A DNA stretch of 64,000 nt from Mycobacterium sp. IS-1590 (lineage in GTDB: Bacteria > Actinomycetota > Actinomycetes > Mycobacteriales > Mycobacteriaceae). Below the pieces are notes generated by a model. That model did no database searches. It was not told the origin of the DNA and worked only from the letters and a program-made list of their open reading frames with translations. Position numbers and translations under genes: made by a program. Location: contig NZ_LQIW01000006.1 of the NCBI RefSeq assembly GCF_001500025.1, forward strand, positions 1 through 64,000, in the 5' to 3' direction. Positions 49,110 through 57,403 of the stretch are shown in pieces (the stretch's first letter is position 1; each line of letters opens with the position of its first letter).

Positions 49110-49526
49110 TCAGCCGGTGCCCGAATTACCAGCGGGCGGCGCAACGCGGACCTTGCTTTCCAGTTCGGCCAGAGCGCGACGCAACGCCGCGGCCTCGTCG
49201 GCACCGACCCGCTCGACGAAATGCACCAGCGCGGCTTCCCGGCTGCCCGAGTCGGCGGCCTGGTCGAGTGCGTCGACCATCAGGCCCGCGACGAGTTCGT
49301 CGCGGCCGTGGGTCGGTGCATAGCGGTGGGCGCGGTCGTCGCGGTGCTGCACGACGAGATTCTTCTTCGCCAGCCGCTGCAGCACGGTCATGATCGTGGT
49401 GTACGCCAAGTCGCGTTGGGCGGAGAGCGCCTCGTGAACTTGGCGCACGGTTTGGGGTTCGCGGGAGGACCACAGGTGATCCATCACCGCGCGTTCCAGG
49501 TCCCCTAGACGCGTCAACTTCGCCAT
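49110..49526 (-). CDS. blaI: Transcriptional repressor BlaI
   Basis: This 138-aa winged-helix repressor of the BlaI/MecI family contains LTRLGDLERAVMDHLWSSREPQTVRQVHEAL, the recognition helix YTTIMTVLQRLAKKNLV and the wing RDDRAHRYAPT. The C-terminal dimer helices carry the site region normally cut by the M56 protease. It is the counterpart of Rv1846c, which represses blaC and ATP synthase genes in M. tuberculosis. ATG 49526 follows AGGAGATGACC. A near-palindromic operator lies 46-62 bp upstream, so autorepression is expected. Confidence 0.95.
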   Translation of the reverse strand: MAKLTRLGDLERAVMDHLWSSREPQTVRQVHEALSAQRDLAYTTIMTVLQRLAKKNLVVQHRDDRAHRYAPTHGRDELVAGLMVDALDQAADSGSREAALVHFVERVGADEAAALRRALAELESKVRVAPPAGNSGTG

Positions 49527-49571
49527 GGTCCGGTCATCTCCTAGAGGCTATCGATCCAGCGTACTACGTCT

Positions 49572-49588
49572 TACTACCGTGCGTCGTA
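49572..49588. promoter_or_regulatory. BlaI-type operator
   Basis: TACTAC-N5-GTCGTA matches the mycobacterial BlaI pattern TACTAC-N5-GTAGTA with a single mismatch. An additional TACTAC half-site lies at 49562-49567. The position upstream of blaI indicates autoregulation. Confidence 0.7.
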
Positions 49589-49706
49589 TTTCGCCCGGTG
49601 GACAAGCCGCCACCGTCGCCGGCTCGAACTTCCGCCCGTGGTCACCGCCCGTATGGCCGGTGGTGTGAAAGCAGTCACAGGGTCTGGTCGTCGTGACGCG
49701 CCTAGC

Positions 49707-49725
49707 TATAGTAAGCCTTACCTAA
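49707..49725 (+). promoter_or_regulatory. IdeR iron box over the -10 of an iron-regulated gene
   Basis: TATAGTAAGCCTTACCTAA matches the 19-bp IdeR consensus at 14 positions. It contains TATAGT (49707-49712), a -10 for the gene starting at 49745, so Fe-IdeR would block the promoter. GGAGG follows at 49736-49740. Iron-repressed expression is inferred. Confidence 0.75.
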
Positions 49726-49744
49726 CTTGAATATTGGAGGCCCT

Positions 49745-50521
49745 ATGACGGTACTGGTCGACGATCCACTCATCGCGAGCATGGCGATCCACCGGACGCT
49801 GCCGCTGCATGAGTCGAGTCGACGGCTCCGTGAGCTCTATCCCGAGTGTCCACGGGTCTACGGCGTCGCGGTGATGCGGGATCTGTCACGACGGCGTTGG
49901 TGGCCACTGGCCGATGCGCTGACCACCGACCGCCTGCAGACGATGTTCGACCTGGCCGCCGAGGAGACCGACAGCCGTGCGGCAGTGGCCCACCAGCTGG
50001 CCGCCACCCTCGCCCACGTGGTGGTCGGACGCGTCGTACCGCTGGTCGTCCTCGAGGGCCGCGCATGGGATACCGGCCTGGAGAACCTCTGGGTGCACGT
50101 GGATTCGGAGGGTGCGATCGATTGGGTCGGCGTCGTCGACCCGACGCTTCGGGCCCTGCCCGACGATCCGTACTTCGACCACAGATCGAACCGCGCCGGA
50201 CGGTCGACGCGCGACGGCATCGTGGCGCTGCCCAGCGAGGCGGCGCTGACGACGTGGGTCGCGCACCGCAGCCACCGCGCGCTCGCGCCCCTGTTCGCCA
50301 AGCTGGTCGAGATCAGCGGGGGCGCGATGTCGGTCGCCTCGATGTGGCACGTCGTGGGCGGGGCGGTCGTCAGCGCCGCCACCCAGGTGCCGCTGCTCGC
50401 CGGATCGAGCGAGTGGACGAGCATGCGGCGCGGGCAGGCCGTGCTCGATGCGCTCGTCGGCTTCGGACTTCCCGTCCGGGGCGGCTCACGAGCAATCGGC
50501 GCGAAGGTCTTGCTTAATTAG
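49745..50521 (+). CDS. Iron-regulated hypothetical protein (possible FhuF-like fold without Fe-S cysteines)
   Basis: This 258-aa cytoplasmic protein is of unknown function. ATG 49745 follows GGAGG by four bases; a TTG at 49727 lies inside the iron box and is rejected. Its layout (ELYPECPRVYGVAVMRDLSRRRWWPLADAL, then a late GAMSVASMWHVVGGAVVSAATQVPLLAG) loosely resembles siderophore-iron reductases of the FhuF type. The C-terminal Cys cluster for a [2Fe-2S] centre is missing, and only one Cys is present (PECPR). It is framed by two IdeR boxes and is followed by a probable iron-responsive sRNA. A siderophore or iron-release role is the working idea, without direct sequence proof. Confidence 0.82.
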   Translation: MTVLVDDPLIASMAIHRTLPLHESSRRLRELYPECPRVYGVAVMRDLSRRRWWPLADALTTDRLQTMFDLAAEETDSRAAVAHQLAATLAHVVVGRVVPLVVLEGRAWDTGLENLWVHVDSEGAIDWVGVVDPTLRALPDDPYFDHRSNRAGRSTRDGIVALPSEAALTTWVAHRSHRALAPLFAKLVEISGGAMSVASMWHVVGGAVVSAATQVPLLAGSSEWTSMRRGQAVLDALVGFGLPVRGGSRAIGAKVLLN

Positions 50522-50539
50522 GCAAGCCTTGCCTATGCT
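50510..50539 (+). promoter_or_regulatory. Promoter with IdeR box driving a short RNA
   Basis: TTGCTT (50510-50515) and TATGCT (50534-50539) are 18 bp apart. Between and over them lies the IdeR-type dyad TTAGGCAAGCCTTGCCTAT (50518-50536) with 8-bp perfect arms. Transcription would start near 50546. No protein-coding frame follows on this strand before the terminator. Confidence 0.7.
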
Positions 50540-50545
50540 CTTGGC

Positions 50546-50651
50546 AGAGATCGAACCGGAGAACCACCGGACCGCGCCGGAGTCCTGAGGGCTGCAGAGA
50601 CCCCCGGTCCACACGGAGGACGGGCCCCGCACCACTGGTGCGGGGCCCGTT
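50546..50651 (+). ncRNA. mrsI: Iron-responsive small RNA, MrsI-like
   Basis: A transcript of about 105 nt is predicted from the IdeR-box promoter to the 13-bp terminator stem. M. tuberculosis MrsI (ncRv11846) is an IdeR-controlled sRNA of about 100 nt made under iron limitation, which represses iron-using genes such as bfrA. Its systematic name places it beside blaI (Rv1846c), the same neighbourhood as here. The interior can form smaller stems, such as CCGG pairs at 50557-50571. The call is from promoter, terminator and synteny; the start and end are approximate. Confidence 0.7.
50621..50651. terminator. Strong hairpin terminator between the sRNA and rhodanese genes
   Basis: CGGGCCCCGCACC-ACT-GGTGCGGGGCCCG is a perfect 13-bp stem with a 3-nt loop, followed by TT and then mixed bases. 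It would end the short RNA and may also stop rhodanese transcription arriving on the minus strand. A weak U-tract is common for mycobacterial terminators. Confidence 0.75.
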
Positions 50652-50676
50652 CGCATGTTGCTGAATTCCCTGTGCG

Positions 50677-51069
50677 TCAGGCGTTTTCGCTGCTAACCTT
50701 TTCGACGGCGCCACCGCTGTCGGCCCAATCGCCGAACGCGCCGAGGTTGTACACCTGCTGATAACCGAGTTCCTTGAGTGCCTGACCCGACAGCGCCGAG
50801 CGCCCACCGGATGCGCAGTACACGACCACCGGCTTGTCCTTCGTGAAGTTCTGGTCGTGATACGGCGACTCCGGGTCGGCGCGGAACTCGAGCATGCCGC
50901 GCGGGACGTGGACGGCGCCCGCCACCTTGCCGCTCTTGTCCAGCTCATGGGCGTCGCGGACATCGACGACCAACGCGCCGTTGGCGATCAATTCCTTCGC
51001 CTCGGCGTGGGAGATCTTCGGCACCACGGCGTTCGCGGCTTCAACGAGGTCTTTCGCGGTTCTGGCCAT
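50677..51069 (-). CDS. Rhodanese-like domain protein
   Basis: This 130-aa single rhodanese domain has the active-site loop VVYCASGGRSA (Cys about residue 86) and the CH2A-type motif LVVDVRDAHEL near the start. Such proteins carry persulfide sulfur or act in thiol signalling, and the acceptor is unknown. ATG 51069 gives the expected MARTAKDLVEAAN start; the frame upstream overlaps the thioesterase gene and is non-coding. It is convergent with the iron-regulated sRNA and divergent from the thioesterase. Confidence 0.92.
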   Translation of the reverse strand: MARTAKDLVEAANAVVPKISHAEAKELIANGALVVDVRDAHELDKSGKVAGAVHVPRGMLEFRADPESPYHDQNFTKDKPVVVYCASGGRSALSGQALKELGYQQVYNLGAFGDWADSGGAVEKVSSENA

Positions 51070-51132
51070 GGCCGACCCTAACTCCACGCACCCGGCGCGG
51101 TCATGGTGTTGGGCGGCGTGTAGACACGTGCC

Positions 51133-51537
51133 GTGACTACCGACCTGCCATCCGACCTCGGTAAGGGCTTCGACACCGAGCTCGGCCTGACCTATCTCGA
51201 ACTCGGTCCCGACGGCGGCCGCGCACAGCTGACGGTCACGGACAAGTTGCTGCAGCCCTACGGCATCGTGCACGGCGGCGTGTACTGCTCGATCGTCGAG
51301 AGCCTGGCGAGCGTGTCGGCCGCGGTCTGGCTTGCCGACAACGGCGGCGGCAACGTCGTCGGCGTCAACAACAACACCGATTTTCTGCGCGCCATCTCCG
51401 CAGGGACCGTCACGGCGGTGTCCACACCAATCCATCGCGGCCGCCGTCAGCAGTTGTGGCAGATCGCCATCACCGACGACGACGACAGGCTCGTCGCGCT
51501 TGGACAGGTGCGGCTGCAGAACATGCCCGCCGGCTAA
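51133..51537 (+). CDS. PaaI-type hotdog thioesterase (Rv1847-like)
   Basis: This 134-aa hotdog-fold acyl-CoA thioesterase contains the catalytic segment QPYGIVHGGVYCSIVESLASVSAAVWL, with the HGG turn and the acidic residue (E) on the central helix, then VVGVNNNTDFLRAISAGTVTAVSTPIHRGRRQQLWQIAITDDD. It corresponds to Rv1847 and lies just before urease. It would hydrolyse small or aromatic acyl-CoAs; the specificity is not readable. GTG 51133 has a weak upstream ribosome site. Confidence 0.9.
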   Translation: MTTDLPSDLGKGFDTELGLTYLELGPDGGRAQLTVTDKLLQPYGIVHGGVYCSIVESLASVSAAVWLADNGGGNVVGVNNNTDFLRAISAGTVTAVSTPIHRGRRQQLWQIAITDDDDRLVALGQVRLQNMPAG

Positions 51538-51587
51538 GAGGTCGCGTGCGCTGCTGATCGCCGCGCTCCGTGGCAATATCGCCCACT

Positions 51588-51890
51588 ATGCGTTTATCCC
51601 CGCATGAGCAGGACCGCCTGCTGATCTCCTATGCGGCCGAGCTCGCCCGGCGCCGGCAGGGCCGCGGCCTGAAGCTCAACCACCCCGAAGCGGTCGCGCT
51701 GATCACCGACCACCTCCTCGAGGGTGCCCGCGACGGCCGCACGGTGGCCGAGCTGATGGCCAGTGGCCGCGAGGTTCTCAGCCGCGACGACGTCATGGAG
51801 GGCGTGCCCGAGATGCTCGAGGACGTCCAGGTCGAGGCGACATTCCCCGACGGCACCAAGCTCGTCACCGTCCACCACCCGATCCCGTGA
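51588..51890 (+). CDS. ureA: Urease gamma subunit
   Basis: UreA is the 100-aa structural subunit of the urease (UreABC)3 complex. Typical blocks are [37 protein letters not shown] and [23 protein letters not shown], ending in [18 protein letters not shown] 51588 is the family start. AATAT-containing sequence about 8-14 nt upstream may be a leaderless -10. The stop overlaps ureB (GTGA). It is the first gene of the ureABCFGD operon, which releases ammonia from urea as a nitrogen source and for pH control. Confidence 0.97.
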   Translation: MRLSPHEQDRLLISYAAELARRRQGRGLKLNHPEAVALITDHLLEGARDGRTVAELMASGREVLSRDDVMEGVPEMLEDVQVEATFPDGTKLVTVHHPIP

Positions 51891-52225
51891 CCGAACCGAT
51901 GGTGCCCGGCGAGATCCTCTACGGGGACGGCGATATCGAGATCAACGCCGGACTCGAGCGGCTCGCGATGGAAATCGTCAACACCGGAGACCGGCCGGTG
52001 CAGGTGGGCAGCCACGTCCACCTGTCGCAGGCCAACGCCGCGCTGTCCTTCGACCGCGCGGCCGCGCACGGCCACCGGCTCGACATCCCCGCGGGCACCG
52101 CGGTGCGGTTCGAACCCGGTGTCGCCCAGACCGTCTCACTCGTCCCGCTCGGTGGATCGCGCGAGGTGCACGGGTTGACCCTGGATCCGCCCGGCCGGCT
52201 GGCCGAGAACAGAGGAGCCCGATGA
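51887..52225 (+). CDS. ureB: Urease beta subunit
   Basis: This 112-aa structural subunit contains [52 protein letters not shown] and [19 protein letters not shown], all diagnostic. GTG 51887 overlaps the ureA stop, and its TGA overlaps the ureC ATG, so UreA, UreB and UreC are translationally coupled for stoichiometric assembly. Confidence 0.97.
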   Translation: MTEPMVPGEILYGDGDIEINAGLERLAMEIVNTGDRPVQVGSHVHLSQANAALSFDRAAAHGHRLDIPAGTAVRFEPGVAQTVSLVPLGGSREVHGLTLDPPGRLAENRGAR

Positions 52226-53955
52226 CCCGGCTGCCGCGCGCCAGGTACGGCGCGCTGTTCGGACCGACCACCGGCGACCGGATCCGACTCGCCGACACCG
52301 ACTTGTTCGTCGAGATCACCGAGGACCGCAGTGGCGGACCCGAACTCGCCGGTGACGAGGCCGTCTTCGGCGGGGGCAAGGTGCTGCGCGAATCCATGGG
52401 GCAGGGGCGTGCGACGCGCGCCGACGGGGCTCCCGATACCGTCATCACCGGCGTGGTGATCCTCGACTACTGGGGAATCATCAAGGCGGACATCGGTATT
52501 CGTGATGGGCGTATCGTCGGTATCGGCAAAGCCGGCAATCCCGACATCATGTCGGGCGTGCATCCCGAACTCGTGGTCGGGCCGTCGACGGAGATCATCG
52601 GGGGCAACGGCCGTATCGTCACCGCCGGCGGTATCGATTGCCACGTGCACCTGATCTGCCCCCAGACGATGGCCGAAGCGCTCGGCGGGGGCATCACCAC
52701 GATGATCGGGGGCGGTACCGGCCCGGCAGAAGGCAGCAAGGCCACCACCGTCACCCCCGGCGCATGGCACCTGGCGCGCATGCTCGAGTCGCTGGATTCC
52801 TGGCCGATGAACATCGCGCTGCTCGGCAAGGGCAACACGGTCAGCGCCGAGGCCATGTGGGAGCAGTTACGGGGCGGCGCTTCGGGATTCAAACTGCACG
52901 AGGACTGGGGCAGCACCCCCGCGGCCATCGACGCCTGCCTCACCGTGGCCGACGCGTCGGGCGTACAGGTGGCGCTGCATTCGGACACCCTCAACGAGGC
53001 GGGCTTCGTGGAGGACACCGTCGGCGCGATCGCAGGCCGGTCGATTCACGCCTACCACACCGAGGGCGCCGGCGGGGGGCACGCTCCCGACATCATCACC
53101 GTCGCCGCGCAACCGCATGTGCTGCCGAGCTCGACCAATCCGACGCGCCCGCACACGGTCAACACGCTCGACGAGCACCTCGACATGCTGATGGTGTGCC
53201 ATCACCTCAATCCCAGCGTCCCGGAGGATCTCGCGTTCGCCGAGAGCCGCATCCGGCCATCGACCATCGCCGCGGAGGATCTGCTGCACGACATCGGCGC
53301 GATCTCGATGATCGGCAGCGACGCCCAGGCGATGGGCCGCATCGGCGAAGTGGTGATCTGCACGTGGCAGACCGCGCATGTCATGAAACGCAGGCGGGGG
53401 GCGTTGGAAGGCGACACCTCCGGGGCGAGGGCCGCCGACAACCACCGCGCGCGACGCTACGTCGCCAAGTACACGATCTGCCCTGCGATCGCGCACGGGC
53501 TCGACGCCGAGATCGGATCGATCGAGGTGGGCAAGCTCGCCGACCTGGTGCTGTGGGAACCCGCGTTCTTCGGTGTGCGCCCGCACGCAGTTCTCAAGGG
53601 CGGCATGATCGCCTGGGCCGCAATGGGAGACGCGAACGCGTCGATCCCAACCCCGCAGCCGGTGCTGCCGCGCCCCATGTTCGGCGCGGCGCCGTCGGCC
53701 GCCGCCGCCACGTCGGTGCATTTCGTCTCGCAGCAGGCGGTCGACGACGGACTGGCCGACCGGATCGATGTGAAACGGCGCCTGGTGCCGGTCAAGGATG
53801 TCCGCAACGTCGGTAAGGCCGATATGCCGCTCAACGATGCGCTGCCGCAGATCGAGGTCGACCCCGACACCTTCACCGTCCGCATCGACGGAGACGTATG
53901 GCAGGAGCAACCGGCGAGCGAACTGCCGATGGCGCAACGGTACTTCCTCTTCTGA
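52222..53955 (+). CDS. ureC: Urease alpha (catalytic) subunit
   Basis: This 577-aa nickel amidohydrolase splits urea to ammonia and carbamate. The nickel ligands are H141 and H143 ([10 protein letters not shown]), the carbamylated K224 (GFKLHEDWG), the histidines in [10 protein letters not shown] and [14 protein letters not shown], and the Asp in [10 protein letters not shown]. The flap Cys and His are in [16 protein letters not shown] 52222 overlaps the ureB stop (ATGA); the open frame upstream through ureB is not used. No nickel permease is in the window. Confidence 0.98.
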   Translation: MTRLPRARYGALFGPTTGDRIRLADTDLFVEITEDRSGGPELAGDEAVFGGGKVLRESMGQGRATRADGAPDTVITGVVILDYWGIIKADIGIRDGRIVGIGKAGNPDIMSGVHPELVVGPSTEIIGGNGRIVTAGGIDCHVHLICPQTMAEALGGGITTMIGGGTGPAEGSKATTVTPGAWHLARMLESLDSWPMNIALLGKGNTVSAEAMWEQLRGGASGFKLHEDWGSTPAAIDACLTVADASGVQVALHSDTLNEAGFVEDTVGAIAGRSIHAYHTEGAGGGHAPDIITVAAQPHVLPSSTNPTRPHTVNTLDEHLDMLMVCHHLNPSVPEDLAFAESRIRPSTIAAEDLLHDIGAISMIGSDAQAMGRIGEVVICTWQTAHVMKRRRGALEGDTSGARAADNHRARRYVAKYTICPAIAHGLDAEIGSIEVGKLADLVLWEPAFFGVRPHAVLKGGMIAWAAMGDANASIPTPQPVLPRPMFGAAPSAAAATSVHFVSQQAVDDGLADRIDVKRRLVPVKDVRNVGKADMPLNDALPQIEVDPDTFTVRIDGDVWQEQPASELPMAQRYFLF

Positions 53956-53960
53956 CGCCG

Positions 53961-54596
53961 ATGACGAACCTGACGACGCTTCTCGCACTGGCCGACTCGC
54001 GGTTGCCGACCGGCGGTCACGTGCACTCCGGCGGTGTCGAGGAGGCGGTCACCAGCGGGCTGGTCGCCGACGTCACCACGTTGCGGGCATACCTGCGGCG
54101 GCGCATCCGGACCCAGGGCCTCGTGACCGCTTCCCTGGCCGCGGCGGTGCACACCGGGACTTTCGAGCCCGCGCAGGCCGACCACGAAACCGATGCCCGC
54201 ATACCGGCGCCCGCCGCCCGCCAGGCGTCGCGTGCCCAGGGTCGAGGCCTGGTCCGTTTGGCCCGCCGGGTGTGGCCCGACGAGGACTGGGGTGCACTCG
54301 GCACCACCCCACACCTGTCCGTTGCGGCCGGGTGGGCGGGCCGTGCTTCGGGCTTGACCGCTGAGCAGACCGCTCTCTGCGTGGTGTACACGACGATGAC
54401 GGGTTCGGCGACCGCCGCACAGCGCCTGCTCGCACTCGATCCCGGCGACGTCGCCGCGCTCACCTTCGAGCTGTCGGCGCTGTGCGACCAGACCGCGGCC
54501 TCGGCGGCGAAGGAACTGGCCGACCTGTCCGATCCGTTGCTCGACGTGCTGGCTCAGCGCCACAGCAGGCGCGAGCGTCCCCTGTTCGCCTCCTAG
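53961..54596 (+). CDS. ureF: Urease accessory protein UreF
   Basis: UreF (211 aa) bridges UreD and UreG during nickel insertion. Recognisable blocks are LLALADSRLPTGGHVHSGGVEEAV, the helical core with ARQASRAQGRGLVRLARRVWPDEDW and the C-terminal LSALCDQTAASAAKELADLSDPLLDVL. ATG 53961 lies 5 bp after ureC. ureE is absent from the operon, as in M. tuberculosis, so nickel delivery depends on UreFGD alone or on another chaperone. Confidence 0.95.
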   Translation: MTNLTTLLALADSRLPTGGHVHSGGVEEAVTSGLVADVTTLRAYLRRRIRTQGLVTASLAAAVHTGTFEPAQADHETDARIPAPAARQASRAQGRGLVRLARRVWPDEDWGALGTTPHLSVAAGWAGRASGLTAEQTALCVVYTTMTGSATAAQRLLALDPGDVAALTFELSALCDQTAASAAKELADLSDPLLDVLAQRHSRRERPLFAS

Positions 54597-54617
54597 TCCG
54601 CGCCCGAAAGGACCGTC

Positions 54618-55295
54618 ATGCCTCCGCATTTCACCGACGGTGAGCCACACCGTCATCATCTCGAGCGACCCAAGCGCGCGCGACAGCCGGGGGAGCCCTT
54701 ACGCATCGGTGTCGGCGGTCCGGTGGGTTCGGGGAAGACCGCACTGGTCGCGGCGTTGTGCCGGCAGCTGCGCGACGAGCTGTCGCTGGCCGTGCTGACC
54801 AATGACATCTACACCACCGAGGACGCCGACTTCCTGCGCCGCCACGCCGTGCTGCCCGACGAGCGGATCACCGCGGTGCAGACCGGCGGCTGCCCACACA
54901 CCGCGATCCGCGACGACATCACCGCCAACCTCGACGCAATCGACGACCTCATCGCGGGCAACAATCGGCTCGATCTCATCCTGGTCGAGTCCGGCGGGGA
55001 CAACCTCACGGCGACGTTCTCCTCAGGGCTGGTCGATGTCCAGATCTTCGTCGTCGATGTCGCGGGCGGCGACAAGGTTCCCCGCAAGGGTGGTCCCGGG
55101 GTGACCTACTCAGATCTGTTGGTGATCAACAAGACCGACCTCGCTCCGCTCGTCGGAGCCGACCTCGACGTGATGCGGCGCGACGCGACCGCCGTGCGTG
55201 GTGATCGCCCGTTCGTGATGATTTCGCTGACCGATGATCCTGCGGCCTCCGCGGTGCTGGAGTGGGTTCGCTCCCAGCTCCGGGTGTTCGTCTAG
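54618..55295 (+). CDS. ureG: Urease accessory GTPase UreG
   Basis: This 225-aa SIMIBI-class GTPase powers nickel insertion into urease. It has the P-loop [19 protein letters not shown], the nickel-binding Cys-Pro-His motif in [12 protein letters not shown], the switch region [16 protein letters not shown] and the guanine-specificity motif [12 protein letters not shown]. The His-rich N-terminus ([15 protein letters not shown]) may hold extra nickel, a plausible substitute for the absent UreE. ATG 54618 is 21 bp after ureF, with AAAGGA upstream. Confidence 0.97.
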   Translation: MPPHFTDGEPHRHHLERPKRARQPGEPLRIGVGGPVGSGKTALVAALCRQLRDELSLAVLTNDIYTTEDADFLRRHAVLPDERITAVQTGGCPHTAIRDDITANLDAIDDLIAGNNRLDLILVESGGDNLTATFSSGLVDVQIFVVDVAGGDKVPRKGGPGVTYSDLLVINKTDLAPLVGADLDVMRRDATAVRGDRPFVMISLTDDPAASAVLEWVRSQLRVFV

Positions 55296-55921
55296 TGCGA
55301 TCCGAGGTGCTGATCGTCGCGCGGCGGAACCGCCGGCCGCGCATCGAGTGTGCGGGCGGTCTGGCCGCCCGGCTCACCGGGCCCGACACCGTCCATCTCG
55401 TGTCGGCGGCGGCAACCCCGTTGGGGGGTGACGTTCTCCACTTCCGTGTCGTCGTCGAGCCGGACGCTCGACTGCGGATACGCACCGCCGCCGCAACGCT
55501 CACCCTGCCAGGCGCGAGAACGGTTGATTCGCACGCGATCTGGGAGCTCGATGTGGCAGGGGAACTGGACCTGGACCCGGAACCCACGATCGTGGCCTCG
55601 GACTCGCGGCACCACAGCTCGGTGCGCCTCGGTCTCGGCGCATGCGGACGTCTGAGGCTCCGCGAGCGGGTGCAGATCGGCAGATCCGGTGAACGCCACG
55701 GGTTCTGGTCAGGGTCGTTACACGCCGACGTCGACGGCGCCCCGCTGTTGCGGCACCGCATCGAGTTGGGCAGGGGAGCGGTCACCGACGACGAGATCGG
55801 CGCGCCGATGGCCGCGATCAGCGAACTGAGCTACCCGGACGCCGACGTCGACACCGCGGGTGAACCGCTGGCGTTGGCCGCGGGCGGCTGCCTTGCGACC
55901 TGGCAGGGCGCGCGGCTCTAG
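55295..55921 (+). CDS. ureD: Urease accessory protein UreD
   Basis: UreD (208 aa) binds apo-urease and recruits UreF-UreG for nickel insertion. The blocks LRIRTAAATLTLPGARTVDSHAIWELDVAGELDLDPEPTI and LGACGRLRLRERVQIGRSGERHGFWSG are characteristic of actinobacterial UreD, which is shorter than the enterobacterial form. GTG 55295 shares one base with the ureG stop (TAGTG). The TAG interlocks with the ndh stop (CTAG at 55918-55921). Confidence 0.92.
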   Translation: MRSEVLIVARRNRRPRIECAGGLAARLTGPDTVHLVSAAATPLGGDVLHFRVVVEPDARLRIRTAAATLTLPGARTVDSHAIWELDVAGELDLDPEPTIVASDSRHHSSVRLGLGACGRLRLRERVQIGRSGERHGFWSGSLHADVDGAPLLRHRIELGRGAVTDDEIGAPMAAISELSYPDADVDTAGEPLALAAGGCLATWQGARL

Positions 55922-57291
55922 CCCGCGACCTTCTCGGTGTCGCGTACGCCGGCCGCGATCTCCTCGAGCTCCTCTATTCGGGTGCGGGCGTAGGCCTGCT
56001 GCTCGGTGATCGTGAGGTTGCCGCGCTGCGTCGACAGGAACGTGACTGTCCACGACACCAGCGTGGTGAGCTTGCGCCGGAAGCCGACCAGATACACGAG
56101 GTGCAACACCAACCAGGCCAGCCAGGCGATGAAGCCGCCGAACTCCAGCGGGCCGATCTTGGCGACGGCGGAGAACCGCGACACCGTGGCCATCGAACCC
56201 TTGTCGAAGTACTGGAAGGGTTCGCGCTGCGTGGGATCGGCGCCCTTGAGCTCGGCCCTGATCGCGTTGGCCGCATACCTTCCGCCCTGGATGGCGCCCT
56301 GCGCCTGCCCGGGAACGCCCTCGACATGGGCCATATCGCCGACCACGAACACGTTGGGGTGGCCGGGCAGCGTCAGGTCCGGGTTCACGAGCACGCGCCC
56401 GGCCCGGTCGACCTCGCCCTCGGACTGCTCGGCGAGGTCGCGGCCCAGCGGGCTGGCCTGCACACCGGCCGACCACACCTTCGTCGCGGACTCGATCCGC
56501 CGAATGGTGCCGTCGGAGTCCTTGACGGTGATGCCGTTGCGGTCGACGTCGGTGACCATGGCGCCGAGTTGGATGTCGACGCCCATCTTCTCCAGCCGGG
56601 CCTGCGCCTTCTTGCCGAGCTTCTCGCCCATCGGGGGCAGGACCGCTGGCGCGGCGTCGAGCAGGATCACCCGCGCGGTGGTCGAATCGATATGGCGGAA
56701 CGCACCTTTGAGGGTGTGATCGGCCAATTCCGCGATCTGTCCGGCCATTTCGACGCCGGTCGGACCAGCGCCGACCACCGTGAACGTCAGCAGCTTCTCG
56801 CGCCGGGCCGGATCGCTGGAACGCTCCGCCTGCTCGAACGCGCTGAGAATGCGAGCCCGCAGCTCCAGCGCATCGTCGATGGATTTCATGCCCGGCGCCC
56901 ACTCCGCGAAATGGTCGTTACCGAAATAGGACTGGCCGGCGCCCGCGGCGACGATGAGCGTGTCGTACGGGGTGACGTAGGTGTGGCCGAGCAGCTCCGA
57001 CTTGACCGTCTGGTTGGCCAGGTCGATGTGGGTGACGTCACCGAGGAGCACCTGGCAGTTCTTCTGCTTGCGCAGGATCATCCGCGTGGGCGGAGCGATC
57101 TCCCCGGACGGGATGATGCCGGTCGCCACCTGATACAGCAGCGGCTGGAACAGGTGGTGGGTGGTCTTGGCGATCATCTTGACGTCGACGTCGGCTCTCT
57201 TCAGCCTCTTGGCAGCGGTCAGCCCGCCGAACCCTGACCCGATGATGACGACCTTGTGCCGATCAGATGCAGTGGCTCCGGGATGGCTCAT
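55918..57291 (-). CDS. ndh: Type II NADH dehydrogenase
   Basis: This 457-aa single-subunit, non-proton-pumping NADH:menaquinone oxidoreductase is the main entry point of electrons in mycobacterial respiration. The first dinucleotide site is VVIIGSGFGGLTAAKRLKRAD; the NADH site is FTVVGAGPTGVEMAGQIAELA; VFVVGDMAHVEG closes the FAD site. The C-terminal amphipathic membrane segment is in FGGFIAWLAWLVLHLVYLVGFRRKL. It matches Rv1854c. ATG 57291 follows GAGGAG. A perfect palindrome at 57327-57344 lies over the likely core promoter. Confidence 0.97.
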   Translation of the reverse strand: MSHPGATASDRHKVVIIGSGFGGLTAAKRLKRADVDVKMIAKTTHHLFQPLLYQVATGIIPSGEIAPPTRMILRKQKNCQVLLGDVTHIDLANQTVKSELLGHTYVTPYDTLIVAAGAGQSYFGNDHFAEWAPGMKSIDDALELRARILSAFEQAERSSDPARREKLLTFTVVGAGPTGVEMAGQIAELADHTLKGAFRHIDSTTARVILLDAAPAVLPPMGEKLGKKAQARLEKMGVDIQLGAMVTDVDRNGITVKDSDGTIRRIESATKVWSAGVQASPLGRDLAEQSEGEVDRAGRVLVNPDLTLPGHPNVFVVGDMAHVEGVPGQAQGAIQGGRYAANAIRAELKGADPTQREPFQYFDKGSMATVSRFSAVAKIGPLEFGGFIAWLAWLVLHLVYLVGFRRKLTTLVSWTVTFLSTQRGNLTITEQQAYARTRIEELEEIAAGVRDTEKVAG

Positions 57292-57326
57292 ACTGGGCTC
57301 CTCGACGGTGCTTCCACGTGCAGTTC

Positions 57327-57344
57327 ACTACCCGTAACGGTAGT
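57327..57344. promoter_or_regulatory. Palindrome in the ndh promoter region
   Basis: ACTACC-CGTAAC-GGTAGT is an inverted repeat with perfect 6-bp arms, 36-53 bp before the ndh start. A TAGTGA hexamer (-10-like, minus strand) partly overlaps one arm. It may be an operator for a redox or respiration regulator, or a leader hairpin. No regulator is identified. Confidence 0.45.
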
Positions 57345-57403
57345 CGCCTGAACACCCGATCAGTGAACGGGTTCGTTGTGTTATATCCCACCCGGGGCGT
57401 GGA

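Noticed and set aside
49727..49744. TTG start for the iron-regulated gene
   Set aside because: It lies within or after the IdeR box and upstream of the GGAGG site that serves ATG 49745.
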